DNA of 64,000 nucleotides, from NCBI RefSeq assembly GCF_002900365.1, contig NZ_CP025981.1, positions 1-64,000 of the forward strand. The letters are read 5' to 3'. Positions 28,804 through 37,800 of this stretch are shown one piece after another. The notes below the pieces were generated by a model. The model saw only the letters and a list, made by a program, of their open reading frames with translations, did not search any database and was not told the DNA's origin. Position 1 is the first letter of the stretch, and every line of letters starts with the position of its first letter. Source of the stretch: Escherichia marmotae. GTDB taxonomy: Bacteria; Pseudomonadota; Gammaproteobacteria; Enterobacterales; Enterobacteriaceae. A program made the position numbers and the translations under genes.

Positions 28804-29151
28804 TTATATGCGGATTCCAGCGCGTTCCGTTCGTTTCGGGTGCTTCCAGTTGATACCTTCAGGAAGCATGGATAACTGAGCCGGAGTAAGGTGCACCTTA
28901 CCGTCACGGGTGACTGGCCAGACGAAGCGGCCCCGCTCCAGGCGTTTGGTGAAGAGGCACAGTCCGTCACTGTCAGCCCACAACACTTTTATCTGGTCAC
29001 CCCGGCGTCCGCGGAAGATGAACAGGTGTCCGGAGAACGGGTCATCCTTCAGGACGTTCTGAACTTTTGATGCCAGGCCGTTAAAGCCATTCCGCATGTC
29101 GGTGATACCTGCAACCAGCCAGATACGCGAACCGGCAGGGAGAGATATCAT
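28804..29151 (-). CDS. tnpB: IS66 TnpB (copy B)
   Basis: A 115-residue IS66 Orf2-like accessory protein, identical in sequence to the other copies and coupled to tnpA by a one-base overlap. Confidence 0.9.
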   Translation of the reverse strand: MISLPAGSRIWLVAGITDMRNGFNGLASKVQNVLKDDPFSGHLFIFRGRRGDQIKVLWADSDGLCLFTKRLERGRFVWPVTRDGKVHLTPAQLSMLPEGINWKHPKRTERAGIRI

Positions 29152-29828
29152 CAGTGGCTGCTCCCTTTTATTTCGCGGATAAGTGTCTGTAATAACGCCG
29201 GCGTCAGTTTACCTTTAAGCCTGAGAGTTCCGGCCGGCAGAACCAGCTCACAACACAGACTGTCGGACGGTGTATTTATCTGCTCTGGTTCCTGTGCGGG
29301 GGCCGGGATTTTATTATCCGGCTCCGGCGTTAACGTCACGGGAAGCAGTGCCGGCATATTTTTTCCGGAAGGCAGCAGGCCACCTTTCCGGTATTGATGG
29401 CGCCAGTTGAAGAGCAGGTTATCGTTGATTCCGTTTTCCCGGGCGATCTGCGCCACACAGGCTCCGGGCTGCAGTGACTGCTCCACTAAGGCGATTTTAA
29501 ACTCATAAGGGAAGTTGGGCCGCCGGGGACGTTTTTTTACCACGGGGGCTTCGGATATAACGGTGCTTTCAGGACGTACGACTGGTACCGTGGAAAATTG
29601 TCCGTAAAGGCAGGCATCAAGTTCCTGCTCCGACATGCCTGCGGGCAAAGGCCACGAAAGGCCAGCTCTCCGAAAGCGCACGAACATACTACAAACTGTT
29701 GATTTTGGTACACCCAGGCGACGCCCGGCCACAACCCGGGGTAAATGTTCTTCAAAGTGAAGACGTAAAGCTTCAGTGATCCAGGTCCGGTGTTTCATAC
29801 GATAGTGTCCATTAAAAATGATGGACAT
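29151..29828 (-). CDS. tnpA: IS66 TnpA (copy B)
   Basis: A 225-residue IS66 accessory protein with the IS3-OrfA-like helix-turn-helix. The N-terminal third has the B/C-type sequence (MSIIFNGHYRMKHRTW, DACLYGQFSTVPVV), distinct from copy A. Confidence 0.87.
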   Translation of the reverse strand: MSIIFNGHYRMKHRTWITEALRLHFEEHLPRVVAGRRLGVPKSTVCSMFVRFRRAGLSWPLPAGMSEQELDACLYGQFSTVPVVRPESTVISEAPVVKKRPRRPNFPYEFKIALVEQSLQPGACVAQIARENGINDNLLFNWRHQYRKGGLLPSGKNMPALLPVTLTPEPDNKIPAPAQEPEQINTPSDSLCCELVLPAGTLRLKGKLTPALLQTLIREIKGSSH

Positions 29829-29881
29829 TATTTTTGTGGAGCCGGAGGAAACAGACCAGACGGTTTAAATGAGCCGGTTAC

Positions 29882-29947
29882 TGAAGTCCTGCTCCAGCAG
29901 ATTCTCCAATACGGGCAGGCCATGTGCACGGTAGCTGACCGGGCTGA
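29882..29947 (-). mobile_element. IS3 orfB fragment
   Basis: 66 bases equal to the IS3 orfB segment at 53847-53912, encoding VSYRAHGLPVLENLLEQDF. The TGAAGTCC octamer beside IS66 copy B is half of a target duplication whose other half is at 49640. A chimeric open frame (29790-30632) runs through this junction, but it is an artefact of joined fragments. Confidence 0.9.
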
Positions 29948-30662
29948 GTTCGCGTACAGTCCGGACCGGAAAGGTATCCATCCACAAAATCACCTGGCCG
30001 GTTACAGCGGTGTGCTTCAGGCCGATGCTTACGGTGGTTACCGGGTGTTATACGAATCCGGCAGAATAACGGAAGCCGCGTGTATGGCTCATGCCCGGAG
30101 AAAAATCCACGATGTGCATGCAAGAGCGCCCACCGACATCACCACGGAAGCCCTGCAGCGTATCGGTGAACTGTATGCTATCGAGGCAGAGGTCCGGGGC
30201 TGTTCAGCAGAACAGCGTCTGGCGGCAAGAAAAGCCAGAGCCGCGCCACTGATGCAGTCACTGTATGACTGGATACAGCAACAGATGAAAACACTGTCGC
30301 GTCACTCAGATACGGCAAAAGCGTTCGCATACCTGCTGAAACAGTGGGATGCACTGAACGTGTACTGCAGTAATGGCTGGGTGGAAATCGACAACAACAT
30401 CGCAGAGAACGCCTTACGGGGAGTGGCCGTAGGCCGGAAAAACTGGATGTTCGCGGGTTCCGACAGCGGTGGTGAACATGCAGCGGTGTTGTACTCGCTG
30501 ATCGGCACATGCCGTCTGAACAATGTGGAGCCAGAAAAGTGGCTGCGTTACGTCATTGAACATATCCAGGACTGGCCGGCAAACCGGGTACGCGATCTGT
30601 TGCCCTGGAAAGTTGATCTGAGCTCTCAGTAAATATCAATACGGTTCTGACGAGCCGCTTAC
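29948..30662 (+). mobile_element. IS66 tnpC 3' fragment
   Basis: The last 715 bases of an IS66 element (from the FAYSPDRKGIHPQ region of tnpC to the right end GACGAGCCGCTTAC). The right end lies inside the coding region of a truncated gene on the minus strand. The left side was lost to the IS3/IS66 recombination. Confidence 0.9.
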
Positions 30663-30926
30663 TTTTAACTCAAATACAGAATTCCTTTTCTCCATTAAGT
30701 TATTTACAAAACCATCTAGCTCTGGATACAGCCATTCTTCGCGCTCTTTAGTATTTGTGGCACTTGTATAAACGGCAAACATTATCTCGAGTTTATCCTG
30801 CAAGTCAGGAGTAAGTGAATGGTTATTATTAAGTTCACTAACGCCTTCGGGATAAGAAGGAGAACCATTACTGGCCTCACACATTCGTGAACAAAAACCT
30901 GCCGGCGAATTATTGAACGGTAACAT
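30663..30926 (-). pseudogene. Unknown MxiE-controlled effector-like gene, cut by IS66
   Basis: The native frame starts with ATG at 30926 and keeps 88 codons (MLPFNNSPAGFCSRMCEASN to RNSVFELK) before an IS66 right end. A few more codons come from the IS. A perfect MxiE box and TATAAT stand 94-135 bases upstream, the promoter layout of type III effectors expressed when secretion is active. The N-terminus is Ser/Asn-rich, as effector secretion signals often are. A helical stretch follows (LTPDLQDKLEIMFAVYTSAT, REEWLYPELDGFVNNLMEK). It lacks the IpaH pre-LRR helix and resembles no Osp or Ipa protein I can recall. The 3' part is not in the window. Confidence 0.7.
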
Positions 30927-31019
30927 ATAAAATCCTTCACTTGTGGAAATAACTTATACTGAAAATATATTGATCAATGACAAATAAATATCAAAAAATA
31001 CAGAAGTACAATTTCGTCT

Positions 31020-31061
31020 ATTATAAAAATCGGAAAGGATTTGACTATAAAAAAACGATAC
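31020..31061 (-). promoter_or_regulatory. MxiE box with -10 element
   Basis: CTATAAAAAAACGATAC at 31045-31061 is the exact inverse of the MxiE box consensus GTATCGTTTTTTTANAG. A TATAAT (31025-31020 on the minus strand) follows after 19 bases. It faces the truncated gene at 30926. MxiE with the chaperone IpgC activates such promoters. Confidence 0.9.
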
Positions 31062-31196
31062 TATTTGAGTTAACTGTTAACAGCTCGTCTGCATCGTATT
31101 TTTCGATTAGTTAAATTTTTATTGCATCATGTTCTGGGTTAAGTATTCAATGTGTTGATTATGCTGTAAACTCTCTTTTTTGGCTGAGAGTTCTCA

Positions 31197-31572
31197 ATGG
31201 TTAAAGTTGACGTAAAATGCCCGTTTTGTGGGCAAACCGAATCAGTTAAAAAACATGGTTTGGTAAGAGCTAAACATCAGCACTATCGATGCCAAATGTG
31301 CCGCTGGACTTTCCAGCTTGATTATGCTTATCGTGCCTGCCAGCATGGTATGAAAGAGCAAATTGTGACCTTGTTATGAACAATGCATGTATCATCGACA
31401 CCGCCCGGGCGTTGTACATCAGCATTAATGCCGTTGTGCGCATATTAAAAACTCTCTGAAAATCTGAACCTCAGGAACAGCCTGAAACGGCTAAACCGAA
31501 AGACTCTTGGGTATTCGAAATCTACAGAAATGTACGATAAAGTGATTGGTACATTTATTGAGCGGGAGTGTT
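31197..31572 (+). mobile_element. IS1-like relic
   Basis: An InsA-like zinc-finger protein starts at 31197 (VKCPFCGQTESVKKHG, YRCQMC). It shifts frame near 31376 and continues as TARALYISINAVVRILK. It then jumps to the C-terminal piece of InsB (LNRLTRKTLGYSKSTEMYDK, IGTFIERE) ending about 31572. Most of insB is deleted. The protein differs from standard IS1, so it is an iso-IS1. Confidence 0.8.
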
Positions 31573-31599
31573 AACTGATATAACAAAAATTAACACTTT

Positions 31600-31720
31600 G
31601 AATACACGACCCTTTTTGAAAAAACGTTGACGGATATAGCGACGCTGGTTGTATCCCGAATTAATATTAATGTCCGATGCTGAAACAAACGTCTTGAAGT
31701 TCATTGCGTATAGCTACATA
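31600..31720 (+). mobile_element. IS630-like transposase 3' end relic
   Basis: Matches, with changes, the end at 54745-54850: the sequence for a TLPDIATQV-like C-terminus followed by the terminal GTCTTGAAGTTCATTG. Only the last 110 or so bases remain. Confidence 0.7.
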
Positions 31721-32033
31721 CAGAAAAATGTAACGAAATCGATAAATAGTTCGAGAAAAATATAACAAATAATATAATAATTGGGAATAAAAAAGACAAA
31801 AACACTCTATTTATTGGTCGCATAAAGACTCGCAATACATCAATAACATCATTAAAAACTATGGAAATAGTAAACGGGTATGGTATATCTATATATGTGG
31901 ACCCTAATCATTCCGGATGTTCAAACAGCACCAAATAACTGGGCCGGGTCACAATGGTAATAGGTAATCTATTGACTAAAATCTTCTGAATTAATCAAGC
32001 TCATCATTTGATAGAATTACTGGAATAATATAA
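31721..32033. other. Intergenic AT-rich region upstream of the DsbA paralogue
   Basis: No gene is seen. AT-rich sequence that presumably holds the promoter of the next gene; no confident -35/-10 pair or operator is recognised. Confidence 0.4.
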
Positions 32034-32675
32034 ATGCGTACAATGAAACTAATGCTCCTTTTTTTGTGTATGGCTATAGCTGGTTCAGTGAATGCACAGG
32101 AGAACGGATTGTATTCAACACTGGATAAAACGGTTGCCGGCGCTGTTCAGGAAAAGGAAAACGTCGTTGAGTTTTTCTCTTTTTACTGCCCTCCCTGTTA
32201 TGCTTTTTCTCAGGAGTACGGTATTGATAAGGCTGTCCGCGAGAATCTGCCTGCTGACGGAAAAATGGTGAAATACCATGTTGGATTTCTGGGTAGTCTG
32301 GGAGAAGAACTTACCCGTGCATGGTCAGTGGCGATGGTGATGGGTATTGAGGATAAAATGGAACCTCTGTTATTTCAGGCTGTTCAAAAAACGAGGGAGC
32401 TAAAATCTTCCAAAGATATCCGTAATGTCTTTGTCCGCGCGGGAGTGCTTCCGTCAGAATATGACCGTATGCTGGCCAGCCCTGAGGTGGCAGATATGAC
32501 GGCGAAGCAGAAACGTCTTTTTCGGGAGTACGGAGTGACGGGTACGCCATCCGTTTATGTTAATGGAAGGTATCGTATTGAGAACAGCGCCTTTCGGGCA
32601 GACAGCGTAGAGGATTTTCGCAAAAAGTATGTTGCTGCGGTGACATCGTTGCTGCAGGAGCAGACGGATAAATAA
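32034..32675 (+). CDS. DsbA-family thiol:disulfide oxidoreductase (SrgA-like)
   Basis: A 213-residue periplasmic oxidase. The signal peptide is residues 1-21 (hydrophobic LMLLFLCMAIAGS, cleavage after NA). A thioredoxin fold with an inserted helical domain follows. The catalytic CPPC is at residues 52-55 in FFSFYCPPCYAF, and the cis-Pro loop GVTGTPSVYVNG is near residue 165. Chromosomal DsbA has CPHC; CPPC recalls SrgA of the Salmonella virulence plasmid, a DsbA paralogue linked to fimbriae and virulence. It would form disulfides in exported proteins; a possible local client is the invasin-like adhesin, which has one Cys pair (inference). The downstream LuxR-like gene starts 13 bases after its stop, so the two may form an operon. 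Confidence 0.9.
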   Translation: MRTMKLMLLFLCMAIAGSVNAQENGLYSTLDKTVAGAVQEKENVVEFFSFYCPPCYAFSQEYGIDKAVRENLPADGKMVKYHVGFLGSLGEELTRAWSVAMVMGIEDKMEPLLFQAVQKTRELKSSKDIRNVFVRAGVLPSEYDRMLASPEVADMTAKQKRLFREYGVTGTPSVYVNGRYRIENSAFRADSVEDFRKKYVAAVTSLLQEQTDK

Positions 32676-32688
32676 GTTGTTACAACGT

Positions 32689-33240
32689 ATGAAGTCAGTA
32701 TGGGTTGCCGGGTGCTGCAGCCATGAAACAACTGGCGTGATACACCTGTTAAAGGGGGCGGGGATTGCCGCCAGACCTCTTCGATCAGTTTTCCGACTCT
32801 GTGCTGGAGATACACTGATTCTCTGCTTCAGTAGTGCGCCGTTGCTGGGAGGATGGCGGTATCTGAGGATAACACAATGGGTAGCCTGTCGTTATGATAT
32901 CCGGCTGGTTGTTCTGTGTCCTGATGAGGTGTACCGGAGCGGTATTATATATGGCAGTAATATTGTGGTGGTGAATGGAGTTTGTGGGAGTATTCAGCTA
33001 TCCCTGTTATTACAGCAGGCAGTACAGCGTTGCCTGCCGGGGACTGAAAAGGATGTTCAGGTGTACATGTGGTCATCTTTCAGGGAGAAGGCATCTCTGG
33101 CATTGTCTGTCAACCCGGCTTCGGAACCGGACAAGGCGGCTGCACTAAAAGCATATCGTCGGAGGTGGGTGATGCTTCAGCGTCTGGGATTTGTATCCCT
33201 GATAAAACTGCAGGTTTTTATGGCCGGTTTTTTCAGGTAA
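32689..33240 (+). CDS. LuxR/BglJ-like transcriptional regulator (putative)
   Basis: A protein of about 183 residues, assigned tentatively. The first 120 residues look like a degenerate receiver-type domain with alternating hydrophobic strands (SVWVAGCCS, DTLILCFSSA, RLVVLCPD). The C-terminal segment FREKASLAL to AYRRRWVMLQRLG resembles the LuxR/FixJ helix-turn-helix, including the recognition-helix end that usually reads KTVSxHRxxxxxKLG. ATG 32689 is preferred over a TTG four codons earlier, though neither has a strong ribosome site. The gene follows the dsbA-like gene closely. Regulators of this class often control surface-structure genes. The C-terminus runs directly into IS debris, and the last residues may not be native. 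Confidence 0.5.
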   Translation: MKSVWVAGCCSHETTGVIHLLKGAGIAARPLRSVFRLCAGDTLILCFSSAPLLGGWRYLRITQWVACRYDIRLVVLCPDEVYRSGIIYGSNIVVVNGVCGSIQLSLLLQQAVQRCLPGTEKDVQVYMWSSFREKASLALSVNPASEPDKAAALKAYRRRWVMLQRLGFVSLIKLQVFMAGFFR

Positions 33241-33389
33241 CCACGTTCAGTAATATCAGTGTGGGCGACACGTCAGCATCGTACATTTCTTTGAAATGTG
33301 GCGACGATTTCACGCGTGCTCATGTCTTTCGTGTAAAGCGAGATAGTTTGCCGAGCTATTGTGTAATGCGCATCTGTTTTTTCGAATAA

Positions 33390-34160
33390 GTTGTGGCTGA
33401 AGGTACCGTCACGATCTCGAGGGGTTTTGAGTTCAACTTCGCCATCAGTGCTGGGCAGTGTTTTAGTGGAGTAGTTGTTACGTGCATTACTCCTTTTTCG
33501 GCTGGTTTTTGTCGTTCCTGAGATGCTCTGTGGGTTCAGAACTTGTGTTCGACTGGAAGCGGCTTTGCGGGAAGCTGTTACAGAATGGCGCCTTTACCTA
33601 CCCGGTTATTAAAGCGCTGCAGGCCATGTGGGGCATTCAGTTCATTACTGCTGTTGGTTTAATTTCTGAACTTGGTGATCTGACCCGTTTTGAACATCCA
33701 CGGCAACTGATGTCATGTATCGTTCACACGGATCGTGGAAGCCAGTAGAGTTCAGCAGATTATTGGCGCTGCTGAAGCGGCATAATCTGCGTGGCAGTAT
33801 GAGCGCAAAGGGCTGCTGCTACGATAATACCTGCGTGGAAAGCTTCTTTCATTCGCTGAAAGTGGAATGTCTCCATGGAGAACACTTTATCTGCCGGGAA
33901 ATAATGCGGGCAACAGTGTTTAATTATATCGAATGTGATTACAATCGCTGGCGACGGTACAGTTGGTGTGGCGGTCTCAGTCCGAAACAATTTTAAAACC
34001 AGAACCTCGCTTAGAGCTGTGTCCATATTACGAGGGTAGGATCAGTTTCCATAAAATAGCGAACTTTTTTCAACAGCTTCCACATTGAGCGGCACTGATG
34101 AGATCGCACAATCCGGGCTGAGTTCCCTCAAAGTGCTCTACTATTCGGCGCAGCTATTTA
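33390..34160. mobile_element. Nest of IS relics (IS256, IS110, IS3, IS630)
   Basis: Four fragments in a row. 33395-33480 is an IS256-type transposase piece on the minus strand (ELKTPRDRDGT region). 33481-33714 on the plus strand encodes an IS110/IS1111 transposase fragment (GIQFITAVGLISELGDLTRF). 33715-34044 is the 3' end of an IS3 orfB and its terminal repeat GTAGGATCA. 34046-34160 is an IS630 deletion derivative in which the two outer parts are joined (CTATTTAG end visible). None can code for a working enzyme. Confidence 0.8.
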
Positions 34161-34834
34161 GTGAAGAAAACTCCACCAGAATATGAATTTGCAATATTGA
34201 AAACAGAACAAGCAGAGTGTATATGTAAACGGATTGCCGCAAATTTCATGCGGAGAATTCCATTATTCCAGCCTTAGTACTGGGCAGGAAAAACGTGAAA
34301 ACTGGCGTAGCCAGATACAGAATGACTGAATTGTCAGTTCATAAGCCCCACACCAATGTAGTTCACTGAGTTTACTCTTAGGGGATTTCATTATAAAATG
34401 CTTAATCTGAGGCTAAGCAGAGATAATAAAAGATCTGGCAGTGGGCTATTTTATTGCAATGTGTGTATTATTTTAACTTATAGATATTATCTATGGAATG
34501 TGATTGCTTTTTTTATAAGCACTAAAAATAAAATTATTTTTAATAAGCATTACACACAGCAAGGAACGCCCCCCATGAAAACATTATTTATTTTTAAACG
34601 TCATCTTAAATATAATTAAGTTTACAAAAAATGTAAAACAATCGCATAACCACAATTAAAAAATCACTTGCAACTCGAAAAAAAACCGACACAATCAAAT
34701 ATCCACAGAATTATTTACCATTTTTACAGTCATATTTCGTTTTATAGTAATAAGGGAGGTAAAGATATGTGCTCATAGAATATAAATAAAAGATAGTCTT
34801 TGTTATCATATTTAATTTTAATGGAATTTATAAA
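34161..34834. other. Long AT-rich upstream region of the invasin-like gene
   Basis: No protein-coding gene that I can support. The high AT content and A/T tracts (34480-34830) are typical of H-NS-silenced regulatory DNA in virulence genes (inference). The small frame at 34398-34619 has no features. Confidence 0.4.
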
Positions 34835-37800
34835 ATGACGGTAAGAGTAAATAGTTATTCGGCAACGTTTAAGTTAACTGCCATATTTAATATGGCAATT
34901 CATCTGCTCATGTCTATTTCATTAACGTTTATACCATATCCAGCATATTCTTCAGAAACATTTAAACTTATACCAGCAGATAAAATCGACACAAAGTACA
35001 AAACAAAATCTTATATTTTGTTGGAAGGAGAGTCAATAAAAACAATTCTAGACAAAAACAGGATTACTTTAGCAGAACTAAAAAATATAAACCAAGAAAA
35101 AACATTCCCAGATGGCATTGAAAATATAAAAGAAGGAGACGAAATTAATATTCCTGCCGTTTCTTTTGTACCAGTAATATGGGATGAGATAGGGGATAAG
35201 AATTCGGAGAGTGAAAACCTTCATAAAGTGGCATCTGTAGCTAAAAATATTGGAGAATCTTTTTCTAATGCCAGAGCGATAGCTACGAGCACAGTTAGCC
35301 GTCAAATTCAACAATGGTTAAGTAATTTTGGGACAGCCCGCGTAAAGATTGAAACAGATGAGAATTTTTCTTTGAAAAATTCGCAAATAGACTTGCTTAT
35401 GCCCTTATTTGAACAAAAAAATAGTTTCCTTTTTAGCCAGGGAAGCTTACATCATACAGATGAACGATTTTTATCAAATTTAGGAATCGGCTATCGTTGG
35501 TATAATAATAATTGGATGCTGGGAAGTAACTCTTTCTTAGATTATGACTTGTCTCGAAACCATACTCGTTTGGGTGTGGGGGTAGAATATTGGAGAGACT
35601 TTCTAAAATTAGGAGCTAATGGTTATTTACGCTTAACAAATTGGAAGAGCTCGCCAGATCAGGATGATTACGAAGAGCGACCAACGAATGGGTGGGATAT
35701 CCGGTCTCAGGTATGGCTTCCTACTCTTCCACAGTTGGGTGGTGAACTGAGATATGAACAATATTATGGAAATGAAGTCGGACTTTTTGGCAAAAATAAT
35801 CGGCAACATGATCCTTATGCTATTACAGCAGGAATTAATTACACACCATTCCCTTTATTAACATTCAATACCGAATATAGCGAAGGAGCCTCTGGTGTAA
35901 AAGATGCACGCATTGGGGTTCAGATGAATTATCAGCCAAATATTCCATGGCAACAGCAAATTAATCCTGATGCTGTTTCTGCAAAGCGTACATTAACAGG
36001 GAATCGTTATGACTTTGTTGAACGTAATAATAACATTATTTTAGAGTACCGTAGAAAAGAGGTTATTAGCCTGAAGACGACAAAGCTAGTGACTGGGTAT
36101 GCAGGGGAGAAAAAATCTCTTGGTGTTTCAATAAACAGCAAATATGGCATAGAACGTATTGACTGGTCAGCATCGTCATTAATAGCAGCAGGTGGAAAAA
36201 TCATATCAGATGGTAACTCTGATTACAGTGTGGAACTGCCAGCTTATCAGTCTGGTCAACAGGGGATAAATACATATACGATCACAGCAGTAGCTGTAGA
36301 CAAAAAAGGTAATGTTTCGAATAAGTCAGAGACACAAATAAGCGTTACACAGGCAGCTATTAATGCCAACATGAGTACACTCACTCCGGATAATGTAATT
36401 CTTCCTGCAGACGGAAAATCTCAGCAACAATTGGTGCTTAGAATAAATGATCATGAAGGTAACCCGGTTGATATATCTGAAAAAGAAATAACGGTACAAA
36501 AAGAAACAAAGCAAAGGGGGAAAACAGGAGCAATATTCACCCCATTTAGTCGTCAGGCTACAGGAGAATACGTTTCAATTCTTACAGCGGGTACAGAATC
36601 TGAAATTTTCACCATAACTCCATTTGCACGTAATACTCGCTTGGCATCCGCAAATGTCACCTTTACGAAAGAATACAGATCGTCACTGAGTGTAACGCCA
36701 ACAACAATTACTGCAGGGGTAGAAAATGCAACTGTTAGAGTTATTGTCAGGAATGCTAATGGTGATTTGCAAGATGATATGGAAAATCATATTAAATTAA
36801 AATTTTCTCCTGATTTATCTATTACCACAAGCACTTTTGTTAAGATAGCTGAGGGGGTTTATGAAGCTCAGATAAGTGGTAAAAAAGCAGGTAAGACAAC
36901 CATCACAGCATTAGTGAATGGTGCTTCTGTAATGGAACAGACTCATTTGACTCTGAAAGCAGATGTCAGTTCTGCCACAATTAAAGGTAAAATCAGCGCT
37001 GAACCAACATTTGCTGTTGTCGATGAACAGGTAACTTATACTGCACTACTTGTCGATAAAAACAATAATCCATTAGGAGAAGGTGTCCCTGTCGCTTGGT
37101 CCTCTAATAATGGAAGCATATTAGGAGATATTGTAACCAATACAGATGCATCAGGCAGTACCCGTGTTACTGTAACTCGCTCACAAGCAGGAACAGCAAA
37201 AGTCAGTTTAATTCTCCCTTCAGGAACAATTAATGCACCAGATGTTTTATTTAGTGAAGGGAGACCGGATGAATCGCGCTCTGAACTTAATTTAACACCC
37301 ACTACCATTATGGCAGGTAAAGAGTTTGCAATATTGGAATTGGTGTTGAAGGATCAAAATGGTAATCCCTTATCAGGGCAAATGGTAAAAGGAAATAGTG
37401 ATAATACATCTGTAACTATTGGCGATGCTCAAGAAGATAATAGCAAGCCAGGTCATTATATAATGGCAGTTACCGGGAATAAATCGGGTTTAGCAAACTT
37501 GTCTGTTATGGTAAATAACAAGACGTTGAATAAGACAAGAAACTTGACTGTAAAAGGTGATGTAGATAGTTGGAATATTGTTCAGGTTACACCAACTAAA
37601 AATAGTTTTACGGCTGGAGATGCTAACGGTGTGACATATAGTGCAACAGTAACTGATGCCCTCGGAAATAAATTACCTGGGGTTGTTGTTTCGTGGCAAC
37701 TAAAAGGACAAGCCGAAAGTTTTGATCCTGTTTCTCGTACTAATAATGATGGTATTGCAACTACAACAGTGAAAAGTAATACTTCGGGAGAGTTGATAAT

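Larger units (their letters stand above)
27183..29881 (-). mobile_element. IS66-family element, copy B (recombinant)
   Basis: A full 2699-base element in inverted orientation, encoding the same proteins as copy C. Its tnpA-side end (29881) is followed by TGAAGTCC and an IS3 orfB fragment. The exact inverse of that octamer, GGACTTCA, and the continuing IS3 sequence lie next to the tnpC-side end of copy C at 49639. The two copies have therefore exchanged flanks. Confidence 0.92.

Noticed and set aside
29790..30632. A 280-codon frame joining IS66 left end, IS3 and tnpC sequence
   Set aside because: It crosses three element junctions; only the tnpC 3' part is real coding sequence, and the fusion is an accident of recombination.
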